DNA of 64,000 nt. Source: Rariglobus hedericola (GTDB lineage: Bacteria; Verrucomicrobiota; Verrucomicrobiia; Opitutales; Opitutaceae). Below the pieces are notes generated by a model. The model saw only the letters and a program-made list of their open reading frames with translations. It did no database searches and was not told the origin of the DNA. The translations under genes and the position numbers were made by a program. Positions within the stretch are counted from its first letter, which is position 1. Each line of letters starts with the position of its first letter. Below, piece after piece: positions 40,811 to 52,513 of the stretch. Location: assembly GCF_007559335.1 (NCBI RefSeq), contig NZ_VMBG01000001.1:2108001-2172000 (forward strand). Direction: 5' to 3'.

Positions 40811-42673
40811 GTGATCCGTCTTTTCCAAAAAAAGTCCGCGCAGCTCAAAGAGTGGTGGCATTTCACCACCGAGATGAACCGTGACCTCTGCAAGCTCTTC
40901 GGCGGCTTGCTGGCCGCGGTGGTGCTCGCAGGCGTGGTTTGGATTTTCGGCAAACCTTTCTGGCAAAAGTGGCGTCAGGATCAGGCGCTCGCCAAAGTGG
41001 AGGAGTTTGCCGCCCGCAACGATTACCGCAGCGCCCTGCTCGCGTTGCGTCGCGCGACCGAAATCGATCCCAACGATTTCCGGGTATGGCGCGAAGCCGC
41101 CGCGTTCCTCGCGAAAATCGGCTCCCCCGAGGCCGTGGTCGCCCGCCAAAATCTCTCCCGTCTCGCGCCCGACGACATCAGCCTGCGCATCGCCCTCGTG
41201 ACGGAAGCCCTGCGTTTCGGCGATGTCTCCACCGCACAAAGCGGCGTCACCGCCTTGGAGCAGGCCAGCCGACGCGACGCTGCCTTCCACCGGCTCGCCG
41301 CCGCCGTGTCGCTCGCGCTCGGTCGCTCGGCCGAATTCGAGGAGCACTTGGTCGCCCTCACCGCCGTCGATCCGTCCGACCTCGCTTCCCGTTTCAATCT
41401 CGCCGCTCTTCGACTTTGGAACATCGACCCCGAGGTTTCCCGCCAGGCCTACATCACGCTGACCGCCCTCGGTAATGAACCGTCCGTCCGCGTGCGTGCC
41501 TCGCTCGAACGGCTCAAGTTTGCCGCCGCCACCCGCGATCCCGCGCGCGTGGATACCGAAGTCGCCTCCTTGGTGCCGTTGCTGAATCCTGCGCTCACCG
41601 GCACGCTCCTTAAACGCGATACTCCGGGCGAACCGCCGGGCTGGGATGCTCTTTTGCAAGGCCTCAAAACCGCCGCCGTCACCAACCCGGGCGACGCAAC
41701 GTTGCTTATCCGCTGGCTCGACGATCTCGGCCTCGGCCAACGCGCACTCACCTGGGTCGACACGTTGCCCGCGCCCATCCGCACCGACTCGCAATTCGCC
41801 GCCGCCGAGGCTGATCTCGCCGCGCGCGCCAACGATCTTCCCCGCCTGCGTGCGCGTCTCGCCGAACACGCGTGGGGACAGATTTCCGAAGAGACCATCA
41901 ACCTCTCCCTCGCCGCGCGCGTGCAGCAGATGCGTTTCGGTGATCAACGCGCCCGCGCCACGTGGGACGATGCCATCATCACGACCAACGAAACCCTCGC
42001 CGGCCTGCGCATGCTCGCGCGCCTCGGCGGCATCTGGCGCGACGGTGAAGGCACCGAGCGCGCGCTTCAGGCGATCGTGGACCGCTATCCCCGCGAATAC
42101 TGGGCCTGCGATGCCTTGCGCGTGCGTTACGCAGTCCGCGGCGATCTCGAAAAACTTTGGCAACTTTACCAAGCGTGGGCGCCGCGCACACCCGACAACA
42201 TTCCCGTCCAGCAAACGTGGATCATGCTCGGCACCTTGTTGAAAAAGAGCAGCCCGCGTCAGCTCGAACGTGCCACCGAGCTTTACGAAAAATCCCGCCG
42301 CCCCGCCGATACCGCGACCACGCTCGCCTACGTCTCGGCGCTCTGGAGCGTCAACCGCATCGACGATGCCGCCAAGGTCATCGCCACCCTTCCCGCGTTC
42401 ACGCGCAGCGAACCGCGCGTGCAGCTCTGGTTCGCCATTCTCGCCGCCGAGCAAAACCGCGACGACGACCTCAACGCCCTCCTCGCCGCCCTTCCCCGCA
42501 AAACCCTGCTTCGCGAAGAACAACAACTTCTCGATTCATCCTTGTCCGCTCGCGACCGGCGCAAAGCCGCCGCCCTTCGCAAGGCCGAAGCCGCCAAAAA
42601 ATCTGCGACACCCTCGCCCTCTGCGCCCGCCGTTCCCGTGACCACCGCCACCAAGCCCGCCGCTCAACCCTGA
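40811..42673 (+). CDS. Membrane-anchored TPR/superhelical protein
   Basis: A 620-residue protein; the GTG at 40811 is used, with an ATG at 40874 as alternative. One helix near residues 30-50 (LFGGLLAAVVLAGVVWIF) anchors it, and the rest is helical hairpins. EEFAARNDYRSALLALRRATEIDPNDFRVWREAAAFL is a clear TPR start, and more degenerate repeats follow to about residue 575. An Ala/Pro/Lys-rich tail ends it. Such proteins act as scaffolds; no catalytic residue is visible. It converges on the TrmO gene, and the two coding ends overlap by 10 nt. Confidence 0.75.
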   Translation: MIRLFQKKSAQLKEWWHFTTEMNRDLCKLFGGLLAAVVLAGVVWIFGKPFWQKWRQDQALAKVEEFAARNDYRSALLALRRATEIDPNDFRVWREAAAFLAKIGSPEAVVARQNLSRLAPDDISLRIALVTEALRFGDVSTAQSGVTALEQASRRDAAFHRLAAAVSLALGRSAEFEEHLVALTAVDPSDLASRFNLAALRLWNIDPEVSRQAYITLTALGNEPSVRVRASLERLKFAAATRDPARVDTEVASLVPLLNPALTGTLLKRDTPGEPPGWDALLQGLKTAAVTNPGDATLLIRWLDDLGLGQRALTWVDTLPAPIRTDSQFAAAEADLAARANDLPRLRARLAEHAWGQISEETINLSLAARVQQMRFGDQRARATWDDAIITTNETLAGLRMLARLGGIWRDGEGTERALQAIVDRYPREYWACDALRVRYAVRGDLEKLWQLYQAWAPRTPDNIPVQQTWIMLGTLLKKSSPRQLERATELYEKSRRPADTATTLAYVSALWSVNRIDDAAKVIATLPAFTRSEPRVQLWFAILAAEQNRDDDLNALLAALPRKTLLREEQQLLDSSLSARDRRKAAALRKAEAAKKSATPSPSAPAVPVTTATKPAAQP

Positions 42674-43482
42674 GTCGGCGCGATCTCCGGCCAGCGCGCG
42701 AGAAACGCCATCTGCGCATCGCGGTCGGGAACTTCCTCGTAGCCTTCACGCGTCAGGAAGCGCAGCGGATAGCCCGTCTCCAATGCCGTCACGGTCACCG
42801 TCTCGCCTTCGATGGTGAACTCCGCGCGCCACGCGCCGCAGCCGATCTCCAACGTGCCCGACGCCCGCTTGCGGATGCGTCGCGTGCGATGCGGCGTGGG
42901 ATCATGCGACAGCAACTCCACTAGACGCGGTGTAAAATCGATCTCCCAAGTTTCGCGCAGCCATGCGGCCTGCGTTTCGGCAGCTTCGGAGAGCGTGACC
43001 GTGAACCGCGCCGGTGCTGCCGACACCGCGTCCACCTCCGCAATCCAGCCCGCGTTCGCCTCGGGAAAAGAATCATACGCGGGCACGTAAGGTTTCACAT
43101 CGAAGACCGGCGTGCCATCGACGAGATCGCACGCGCCGAGACGCAGCGTGCGGCCTTTGATACCGAGCAACCGCACCGGCGTCATCCCGAGCGGATTAGG
43201 CCGGTGAGGCGATCGCGTCGCAAATACCCCGCGACGTTGAGCCGGCCCGCGCGGTGGCAGCACCAGCGGACGCCACGTCTCGTTGCGGTGAAACCACCAC
43301 AACAACCACACGCGATCAAAACCCGCGAGATCCCGCAGCGCCTGTTCGAAGTTGGACCCCGGCAGCAATTCCAGCACGTTGCACTCTTCCTCGCCGTCGA
43401 CGGGCTGATGTCTCGCCTGAAATTTCACCCGCTTCTGCGTGCGAATGAATCCGATGGGTTTGAGTGTGAGAGAGTCGGTCAC
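42664..43482 (-). CDS. trmO: tRNA (N6-threonylcarbamoyladenosine37-N6)-methyltransferase TrmO (TsaA-like)
   Basis: About 272 residues from the GTG at 43482, just before LTLKPIGFIRTQKRVKFQAR; the frame is open further upstream but that extension is not protein-like. The TsaA/UPF0066 hallmarks are present: LLPGSNFEQALRDLAGFDRVWLLWWFHRN, ATRSPHRPNPLGMTPVRLL and LVDGTPVFDVKPYVPAYDS. The enzyme methylates t6A at position 37 of threonine tRNAs using S-adenosylmethionine. A C-terminal TrmO domain (SGTLEIGCGAWRAEFT region) is present. Its 3' end overlaps the convergent TPR gene. Confidence 0.88.
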   Translation of the reverse strand: MTDSLTLKPIGFIRTQKRVKFQARHQPVDGEEECNVLELLPGSNFEQALRDLAGFDRVWLLWWFHRNETWRPLVLPPRGPAQRRGVFATRSPHRPNPLGMTPVRLLGIKGRTLRLGACDLVDGTPVFDVKPYVPAYDSFPEANAGWIAEVDAVSAAPARFTVTLSEAAETQAAWLRETWEIDFTPRLVELLSHDPTPHRTRRIRKRASGTLEIGCGAWRAEFTIEGETVTVTALETGYPLRFLTREGYEEVPDRDAQMAFLARWPEIAPTQG

Positions 43483-43576
43483 TGCGCACGAGCAAGCCCG
43501 TGATTCGGCCGGCGGTCTATGCTGAACTCTTCCTCGCTCCAGCCCGACAAGCTGACACCGTAATTCCACTTCTTTT

Positions 43577-44056
43577 ATGCAAAACCGCTCCTGGCCCGCC
43601 CTGATCGGCTTCATCCTGCTGGTCGCCACCGTGTCCGCACTCGGCGGCTGGATCACCTCGACCAGCGTCACCACGTGGTTTCCCTCGCTGGACAAACCGT
43701 CGTGGAATCCACCCGGCTGGTTATTCGGCCCGGTCTGGACCGTTCTCTACGGCATGATGGCTTTTGTCGCCTGGCGGCTCTGGCGGGTGCGCGACTCGGT
43801 TCCGGCTGCACGCCGCGTGCTCGTGTTTTGGTTCGTCCAACTCGCACTCAACTGCGCGTGGTCTTTCCTTTTCTTCGGACTGCGTTCACCCGCCGCCGGC
43901 CTGATCGACATCATCCCACTGCTTGTCGTGATTACGTGGATACTCGTTTCGCTGTGGCGTATCGACCGCGTGCTGGCATGCCTGTGGACGCCTTACGTGT
44001 TATGGGTAAGTTTTGCGACCGCCCTCAACGCGTCCATCTGGCTGCGCCAGACGTGA
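43577..44056 (+). CDS. tspO: TspO/MBR-family membrane protein
   Basis: A 159-residue protein with five membrane helices. TspO signatures are seen: LDKPSWNPPGWLFGPVWTVLYGMMAFVAWRLWR and LALNCAWSFLFFGLRSP, with conserved Trp, Pro and Gly. TspO binds tetrapyrroles and cholesterol-like ligands and modulates stress or photosystem regulation in bacteria. It is divergently placed from trmO, and its stop abuts the stop of the convergent lipocalin gene (shared TGATCA). Confidence 0.92.
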   Translation: MQNRSWPALIGFILLVATVSALGGWITSTSVTTWFPSLDKPSWNPPGWLFGPVWTVLYGMMAFVAWRLWRVRDSVPAARRVLVFWFVQLALNCAWSFLFFGLRSPAAGLIDIIPLLVVITWILVSLWRIDRVLACLWTPYVLWVSFATALNASIWLRQT

Positions 44057-44665
44057 TCACGAGCCGGGTTGCGGCACGCGAGCCAGACGCGAGGAATCAA
44101 GTCCGCGCGCATCGATACGCTTGAGGAGATCGGTATAAACCGAATCCGGCAGCGTGTGTTCACGGGCCAGCACCCAGACGAGTTTTCCGCCATTTGACGC
44201 CACCACCGCCCAGCGGTAATCGGCATCAAGCTCGAGGATGAGGTAGTCGCTGGTGAACGGCCAGAAGAGGCGCACCTTCCACTCGGCATTGGTCTGGGTA
44301 TTGGTCACCCACGCCTTGCCATGCCAGGTTTTTTCCGGCGCTTCGAAATTCTTGCGACGGAAAACATAATCGGCGGCCATCGTGCCGTCGGCGTGTTTCA
44401 CGTAGTTGTCGGACGTGGCCACCTTGCCGTCTTCAAAGAAATTCGGGGTGTAGGCGATGACGTGCCATCGGCCCATGTAGCGGTCGAGATCGACCGACTT
44501 CACCGTGGCAAGGCTCTTGGGCGTGGTGTTTTTCATAGTGGAAGAACATCCCGATACGCCCAGTAGACCGATCAGAAGAACGGCTGCCGTGAACACGCTT
44601 CTCCGGAAGCACCTACCGCTACGCTTGGATTCAAAGGCCGTCAGGATCGTCGGGAGTGTGCTCAT
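44057..44665 (-). CDS. blc: Lipocalin-type outer-membrane lipoprotein (Blc-like)
   Basis: A 202-residue protein with a lipoprotein signal and lipobox Cys at about residue 40 (LLIGLLGVSGC). The lipocalin core has VDLDRYMGRWHVIAYTPNFFE (motif 1 Gly-x-Trp), a central WKVRLFWPFTSDYLILELDADYRW, and the family-end region LAREHTLPDSVYTDLLKRIDARG. Blc-type lipocalins bind lipids at the outer membrane and are stress-linked. Its stop codon is back-to-back with the tspO stop, with no spacer. Confidence 0.88.
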   Translation of the reverse strand: MSTLPTILTAFESKRSGRCFRRSVFTAAVLLIGLLGVSGCSSTMKNTTPKSLATVKSVDLDRYMGRWHVIAYTPNFFEDGKVATSDNYVKHADGTMAADYVFRRKNFEAPEKTWHGKAWVTNTQTNAEWKVRLFWPFTSDYLILELDADYRWAVVASNGGKLVWVLAREHTLPDSVYTDLLKRIDARGLDSSRLARVPQPGS

Positions 44666-44724
44666 GGGATGAGGATTTCATCCATAGTGCCCGATCACGC
44701 CGATCGGTTCCCACCGCGGACGGA

Positions 44725-45891
44725 TTACTCGCCCGCGTCCATCGCATCGGCGAGGGCCGCGTATCCGTTATTAGGAATATAAAACGGATCCATAATGGGC
44801 TTCACCGGCTCGGGCGCAGTAACCGGAGCGGGTGCTGCAACCGGAGAAGGCGCAGGCGCGAGGGTCAAGTCAGGTTGCGATACCGGCGCAACGATCACCG
44901 GTGCCGAAACCACCTCGGGTTCAGACGCGGACTCGATCACCGGCTCGGGCGCCTGCTCGACCACCGGCGCAGCTACGACTGCAGCCGACGGAACACTGAC
45001 AACAGGAGCCGGAACAGGAACCGCCACCGGTGCAGGCGTGAGAACGGGTTCAGGTGCGGCTGCGGGCACGGGCAGGCTCACATTGGCAATCCGTTCCATC
45101 AAGGTCGCGAGCGTGGCTTCGAGTTCGTTCAAGCGCGTGGTAATCGCCACCGTGGTCGCGCTCAGGCGCTCTTCGGCTTCCGTCGCCGCACGTTCCACGC
45201 GCGCTTCGAATTGCGCCGGCGCGGAGGCCAGACGTTCGTCGAGCGCTTCGCGTTGTGACTGGGCGCGCGCCGCGGCGACGGGGAACTCCGCCAGCGTGGC
45301 GGCAAAGGCGGCGTGTTGCTCGCGCAGGCTTTCGCGCAAACCGGCTTCCATGCGATCACAGCCGGCGAGCAATTGCTCGAGCTTGGTCGCGGCTGCGGAC
45401 ATCTGTTCGGCCTTCGCGGCAAACTCCGCGTCTTGTCCGCTCACACGCGTTTCACGGGCCTGCGCACCGAGTTCGGCCTGTTCAAGGCGGATGGTCAGGG
45501 CCTCGACCTTTTCCTGAAACACCGAGGGCAGACGCTCTGCGGCGGCGATGCTCCGGCTTGCGAGCGTCGCGGCATCCTCCAAGCCCGTCGCGGCCGAGGC
45601 CCATTGCGTGCCCCAACGCGATGCGTTCGCCGTCGAGGTCGTCACCAGCTCCACCAACTCGTGCTGACGTTCGGCGAGCGCGGCTTCGCGGGCGTGCGCA
45701 TCGTTCAACACAAAAGGCAGCACCGCGATGATCGCGCCCAGCCCCGTGCACACAATGACGCCGAGCAGCGCACCGCCCGTGAGTTCGTCAGGTGTCCGCC
45801 AGGCGATGAGCAACGCCGTGGCCAGTAACACCGCGTCGGCGGCGAGAAAGGGAACGAGGGACAGGGAGCGCGTGGGAACGGATGAACTCAT
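44725..45891 (-). CDS. Two-helix membrane protein with coiled coil and Pro/Ala-rich tail (paralogue 2)
   Basis: A 388-residue protein with two N-terminal hydrophobic helices (FLAADAVLLATALLIAW and LLGVIVCTGLGAIIAVLPFV). HAREAALAERQHELVELVTT follows, then a long coiled coil (about 90-265) and a Pro/Val/Ala-rich repetitive tail ending in PFYIPNNGYAALADAMDAGE. The first 120 residues align in layout and several motifs with the protein at 37483 (AERQ..., VFQEKVEALT versus LQERIDGLT). It lacks the C-terminal folded domain of that protein. Function unknown. Confidence 0.65.
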   Translation of the reverse strand: MSSSVPTRSLSLVPFLAADAVLLATALLIAWRTPDELTGGALLGVIVCTGLGAIIAVLPFVLNDAHAREAALAERQHELVELVTTSTANASRWGTQWASAATGLEDAATLASRSIAAAERLPSVFQEKVEALTIRLEQAELGAQARETRVSGQDAEFAAKAEQMSAAATKLEQLLAGCDRMEAGLRESLREQHAAFAATLAEFPVAAARAQSQREALDERLASAPAQFEARVERAATEAEERLSATTVAITTRLNELEATLATLMERIANVSLPVPAAAPEPVLTPAPVAVPVPAPVVSVPSAAVVAAPVVEQAPEPVIESASEPEVVSAPVIVAPVSQPDLTLAPAPSPVAAPAPVTAPEPVKPIMDPFYIPNNGYAALADAMDAGE

Positions 45892-46034
45892 ACTGCAAAA
45901 ATAAGGAGCCTTGTTGGTGGCGCAGCGGCCGGAGTTTTCAAGGGTGAAGGTGACGGCGCGAGACGGCGCTTTTTAGCACCGGTCGCGCCGGCGCGGTCGG
46001 ATTCACCCCGTCAGTGCGGACTTCGTGCGGGCTT

Positions 46035-46643
46035 TCAGGCGCTGGCCTTGTCGCGCGCCAGTTCCGCCTCGATGAAATCCAGGATCTCTTTGCGCCCGCG
46101 TTTGGTGGTCGAGGAACTGGTGAAGATCTTCGGCGATACGGTCATGAAGCTCTTCATGGTGGACTTGAACAGGGCGACGTTCGACTCGACCGCGTTCATG
46201 GAAACTTTGTCCGTCTTGGTGAACACCAGCGAGAACGCGACGTCGATGGTCGACAACCAGTTCAAGAATTCGAGGTCGATCTTCTGCGGGGTCAGCCTTG
46301 AATCGATCAGCACGAACAGGTGCACGAGCACGTCGCGTTTTTCGATGTAGTTGGCGACCGCGACATTGAAATCGGCGCGATCTTCACGGTTCACCTTGGC
46401 GTAACCGTAGCCGGGCAAATCGACCAGACACCAGTTGGTGTTGATGCGGAAAAAATTGATGAGCTTCGTCTTGCCGGGCGTCACCGATGCCTTGGCGAGG
46501 GCATTGCGCTCGGTGAGCAGGTTGATCAGCGAGGACTTCCCGACATTCGACCGGCCGATGAAAGCGAACTCGGGCAGGGTCCAGCGCGGCGCCGACGCGA
46601 TGGTCGGTGCGCTTGTTTCGAACTCGGCTGATTTGATCTTCAT
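46035..46643 (-). CDS. engB: Ribosome biogenesis GTPase EngB/YihA (YsxC)
   Basis: A 202-residue TRAFAC GTPase. FAFIGRSNVGKSSLINLL carries G1 (30-37), then TPGKTKLINFF (G2), DLPGYG (G3), FTKTDK (G4) and a short G5 region. The LVDLPGYGYAKVNRE motif is diagnostic for EngB/YsxC. It binds GTP and takes part in 50S ribosomal subunit assembly in the cytoplasm. Length and motifs match the family. Confidence 0.95.
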   Translation of the reverse strand: MKIKSAEFETSAPTIASAPRWTLPEFAFIGRSNVGKSSLINLLTERNALAKASVTPGKTKLINFFRINTNWCLVDLPGYGYAKVNREDRADFNVAVANYIEKRDVLVHLFVLIDSRLTPQKIDLEFLNWLSTIDVAFSLVFTKTDKVSMNAVESNVALFKSTMKSFMTVSPKIFTSSSTTKRGRKEILDFIEAELARDKASA

Positions 46644-46725
46644 GCCCTCTAAAGGAAGACGACCGCGCCATCAGGCAAGCAATCCGTCAGGCGTGTTTCG
46701 CGGGCGCATCCCGCCGTCCGCACAT

Positions 46726-46764
46726 AAAAAACGCCGTGAAGCCTGCACGGGCAGGCCCACGGCG
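46726..46764 (-). terminator. Rho-independent terminator of the small lipoprotein gene
   Basis: Read on the minus strand, CGCCGTG/CACGGCG form the outer stem with an inner GCCTGC/GCAGGC stem, followed by six T. Confidence 0.85.
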
Positions 46765-46774
46765 CGGGTGTTAA

Positions 46775-47221
46775 TTACTGGGAAACGCCGGGAGCCAAGG
46801 GGCGATCCGACAGCGTGAACTTGAGCGTGCCGGCGCTGTTCGACTCCTGCGCGGAGAACACGAACTCCAAGCCCGACACGGAGGGCGTCAGCGAAGAGGT
46901 GAATGCGGTGCCTTGGAACTCACGCACCATCACGCGGGGCATGTCCGAGGACTTGCGCTCATAGACCGTGACCGTCACCGCCACCGGCGAGATGATCTGG
47001 TAGTAGAGCGGCTTGCCGACCGTCGCGGTAACTTGCTGCGTGGCGCTCACGTTCAGGTTCTGCGGACCTGCGGAGGCACTCACCTGGGTGTTGCCGACGG
47101 GCACATCATAGGTGACCGGATAAACCACGACAGGACGGGGAGGAGGCGGAGTCGCGCAGCCGGCAAAAAGGCCGACGACCAACAACGCCGCACAGGAAAC
47201 AAGACCGGTATATTTTTTCAT
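46775..47221 (-). CDS. Small predicted lipoprotein
   Basis: A 148-residue protein with a lipoprotein signal (MKKYTGLVSCAALLVVGLFA then Gly-Cys22) and a Pro-rich segment (PPPPRP). The body has three or four beta strands, with LNVSATQQVTATVGKPLYYQ, VAVTVTVYERKSSDMPRVMV and LEFVFSAQESNSAGTLKFTLSD. No family is recognised. It is monocistronic, with its own terminator immediately downstream. Confidence 0.7.
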   Translation of the reverse strand: MKKYTGLVSCAALLVVGLFAGCATPPPPRPVVVYPVTYDVPVGNTQVSASAGPQNLNVSATQQVTATVGKPLYYQIISPVAVTVTVYERKSSDMPRVMVREFQGTAFTSSLTPSVSGLEFVFSAQESNSAGTLKFTLSDRPLAPGVSQ

Positions 47222-47317
47222 ATTAGAGAACGCTTGAGGTTTGATAAAACACTCGCGGGCAACGGGGCCCGATGAACTGAAGGTGTCGCGCTGCAGTTAA
47301 AGGTTCCCGTATTCCGC

Positions 47318-50000
<2,683 letters not shown>

Positions 50001-50032
50001 CCCCGCGTCTTTAGCTTCTCTCCGCAAACGAC

Positions 50033-50073
50033 AAAACCCGGTTTGTAACTTAATAAGTTACAAACCGGGTTTT
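50033..50073. terminator. Bidirectional terminator after tgt-mnmC
   Basis: Perfect 19-bp inverted repeat, starting AAAACCCGGTTTG and ending CAAACCGGGTTTT, with a 3-nt AAT loop. It is A-flanked and T-flanked, so it can serve both the tgt fusion gene and the convergent small gene at 50116. Confidence 0.92.
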
Positions 50074-50115
50074 CGCTTTCGGCTTTCTGTTCCGATCAGA
50101 CCGGAAAACCGTCCG

Positions 50116-50337
50116 TTACTTCTTAACCGGAATATGCGCGGCCTGACGCATCGCCTCGCTCTTCGAGATCTTCAGCCCGTGCGCGATTTTATTGAGCTGC
50201 ACGGCTTCGGCCGGACTCAGCACCGTCGTGCGTTCCGTGCCATCGCGATCGACCCAGTCAACGCTATGCGGTTTTTGGCGGGAGGCTTTCACCAAGTCGC
50301 GCAGGAAGTTCAGTTCGGCTTCGGGCAGGTCGTTCAT
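50116..50337 (-). CDS. Small protein of unknown function
   Basis: About 73 residues from the ATG at 50337 (MNDLPEAELNFLRDLVKASR). It is a charged, helical sequence with VDWVDRDGTERTTVLSPAEAV followed by a helix-turn-helix-like segment QLNKIAHGLKISKSEAMRQA. No signal peptide or membrane helix is visible. DNA or RNA binding is possible but not shown. It ends beside the strong bidirectional terminator. Confidence 0.55.
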   Translation of the reverse strand: MNDLPEAELNFLRDLVKASRQKPHSVDWVDRDGTERTTVLSPAEAVQLNKIAHGLKISKSEAMRQAAHIPVKK

Positions 50338-50395
50338 ATGAGCAGCGGATTTGACCGCCCCTCCCCGCCGCGTCAACGCCCTCGTGCCCCCACAC

Positions 50396-50860
50396 TCAGA
50401 GCGGCGCGATCGAAATCACCAGGCCCACCACCGCACCAAACACGATGTGTCCGGCAAAGTGCGAGAGAAACACCAGCGGCGTCGCCTTGCGGAATTCCGT
50501 GAGCGGATGGTTGTCCGACACGATCCACGTCAACGCGAGGCTCACCACGAGTCCGTGAAAAAAACCAAAACCCGCGCCCGCAAAAAACGCCTGCGGCCAC
50601 GCCGTGAGCCCCACCAGTTGCATCAACACGGTGTAAAGCAAGCCGAACACAACCGCCGAAAACAGATACACCGCGATCCCCATCGGCAGCGCTTTTTCGC
50701 GTGAACGCGTCAACAGGCTGCCCACCGCGACAACCATGCCGCCGGTCGGCGGGCCCGCCCGTTCGATCAGGCGCATCCCCGCCCACATCGCGCCCGCGCC
50801 CAGCAGACCGGCCAAAATCGCATACAAAACCAAGTCTGACGTGAGGGTAATCGTGTTCAT
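50396..50860 (-). CDS. Four-helix membrane protein, unknown function
   Basis: About 154 residues from the ATG at 50860 (MNTITLTSDLVLYAILAGLL). Four hydrophobic segments are visible (about 9-29, 40-50, 60-80 and 95-112), with a final one near 128-152. Features include HGLVVSLALTWIVSDNHPL and FLSHFAGHIVFGAVVGL, the latter with two His that could bind a ligand. The frame upstream of this ATG is not protein-like. No family is recognised. Confidence 0.65.
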   Translation of the reverse strand: MNTITLTSDLVLYAILAGLLGAGAMWAGMRLIERAGPPTGGMVVAVGSLLTRSREKALPMGIAVYLFSAVVFGLLYTVLMQLVGLTAWPQAFFAGAGFGFFHGLVVSLALTWIVSDNHPLTEFRKATPLVFLSHFAGHIVFGAVVGLVISIAPL

Positions 50861-51028
50861 GATTGATCCGGGTTGAGGGGTTAAACTCGGCCGGGCCGCA
50901 ACCGGCCTTTCCATGCTTATAGTATGCATCGTAAGTGCGCTGGTTCCAATCTGTTTTTCACGATCGTAACACCCCGCTCCGTAAACACGGCTCGACACCC
51001 CGCGCTCCCCACTGCTCTCCTTTGAACC

Positions 51029-52513
51029 ATGGCCAACGCGCGTCCCGTCCATCGGTTGAGCAAAAAACTCTACGACGCCCGCGTCCCCGCCTTACGCGAG
51101 GAGTTGGTCCACCTCCAGGTCCGCCTGAAAGAAGTGCCGTCCAAGGTCCTCCTCATCCTCGCCGGTGAAGAAGCCGGCGGTCGCGGCGAGGTCATCAACA
51201 CCCTCAGCGGCTGGCTCGACCCGCGCGGCGTGGAGACCTTTGCCTTCCGCCAGCCCTCCGACGAGGAACGCGAGCGCCCGCTCATGTGGCGCTACTGGCG
51301 CTGCCTCCCCGTCAACGGTCGCCTCGGCATTTTCGCCGGCTCCTGGTATACGGAGCTCCTCCGCGCCCAAGCCGACCAAGGCCTGCCCGCCGCCACCTCC
51401 GCCCATCACATCGAGCATATCCGCAACTTCGAGAAACTCCTCGTCGACGACGGCACGCTCATCATCAAAATCTGGCTCCATCTCACCAAGGGTGAACAAC
51501 GCCTCCGTCTCGCCGAGCTGGCCGCCAATCCCGACACCGCCTGGCGCGTGACCGACGAAGCCCGTCGCAACCACCGCCTCCACGACCGCCTCGCCCGCTC
51601 CTCCGCCCGCCTCCGCGCCGCCACCCACCGCCCCGGCGCCCAGTGGACCGTCATCGACGCCGCCGATCCCCGCGCGCGCAATCTCGCCGTCGCCGGCCTC
51701 GTCGCCCGCAAACTCTCCGCCCACCTCAAGCGCCTCGAGGCCCCACGCCCCAAAGCCCCGCGCATCGCCGCCCCGAAGTCCCTCAAGCCCGCCGGTCTCG
51801 CCCGCCTCCTCGCGCTCCCGCTCGACCAGAAACTCTCCTCCTCCGAATACGAGGCGAAGCGCGAGAAATGGCTCGGCCGCCTCCACCGCGCCACCCGCGC
51901 CGCCCAAGCCGCCCAACGTTCCATCGTGTTTGTTTTTGAGGGCTGGGACGCCGCCGGCAAAGGCGGAGCCATCCGCCGCCTCACCAGCGCCATCGACGCG
52001 CAGGATTACCGCGTCATCCCCGTCGCCAAGCCCACCGACGAGGAAAAATCCCACCACTACCTCTGGCGCTTCTGGCGCCACGTCCCCCGCGCCGGCCTCG
52101 TGACCGTTTACGACCGCTCCTGGTATGGCCGCGTGCTGGTGGAGCGCCTCGAAGGCTTTTGCACCGAACCCGAATGGCGCCGCGCCTTCGGCGAAATGAA
52201 CGACTTCGAACAGCAACTGGTCGAGCACGGCACCATTGTAGTTAAATTCTGGATGCACGTCAGCGCCGACGAACAGCTGAAGCGCTTCCGCGAGCGCGAG
52301 CACACCGCCTACAAGCAGCACAAGATCAACGCCGAGGACTGGCGCAACCGCCGCAAGTGGCACCCCTACGAGATCGCCGTCGGCGACATGCTTGCCCTCA
52401 CGGATACGCCGTCCGCGCCCTGGCACCTCATCCCCGCCAACAACAAGCGCCACGCCCGCCTGCAAATCCTCAAAACCGCCGCCAAGTCCATCGAAGACGC
52501 TCTGGGGCTTTGA
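51029..52513 (+). CDS. pap: Two-domain polyphosphate kinase 2 family protein (polyphosphate:AMP phosphotransferase type)
   Basis: A 494-residue protein with two PPK2 modules. The C-terminal module is complete: Walker A GWDAAGKGG (305-313), KPTDEEKSHHYLWRFWRHVP, and YDRSWYGRVLVER (361-373). The N-terminal module is altered at the Walker A position (GEEAGGRGE, 46-54), but keeps PSDEERERPLMWRYWRCLP and GSWYTELL. Class II PPK2 enzymes with this duplicated layout phosphorylate AMP to ADP using polyphosphate, and normally only the C-terminal module is catalytic. It acts in the cytoplasm. It is the sole gene in its transcription unit. Confidence 0.9.
   Translation: MANARPVHRLSKKLYDARVPALREELVHLQVRLKEVPSKVLLILAGEEAGGRGEVINTLSGWLDPRGVETFAFRQPSDEERERPLMWRYWRCLPVNGRLGIFAGSWYTELLRAQADQGLPAATSAHHIEHIRNFEKLLVDDGTLIIKIWLHLTKGEQRLRLAELAANPDTAWRVTDEARRNHRLHDRLARSSARLRAATHRPGAQWTVIDAADPRARNLAVAGLVARKLSAHLKRLEAPRPKAPRIAAPKSLKPAGLARLLALPLDQKLSSSEYEAKREKWLGRLHRATRAAQAAQRSIVFVFEGWDAAGKGGAIRRLTSAIDAQDYRVIPVAKPTDEEKSHHYLWRFWRHVPRAGLVTVYDRSWYGRVLVERLEGFCTEPEWRRAFGEMNDFEQQLVEHGTIVVKFWMHVSADEQLKRFREREHTAYKQHKINAEDWRNRRKWHPYEIAVGDMLALTDTPSAPWHLIPANNKRHARLQILKTAAKSIEDALGL

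Noticed and set aside
40727-42526. Long open frame antisense to the TPR gene (about 599 codons)
   Set aside because: Composition is Gly/Arg/Glu-rich with no coherent domains, and it mirrors the high-GC third-position pattern of the TPR gene on the other strand.
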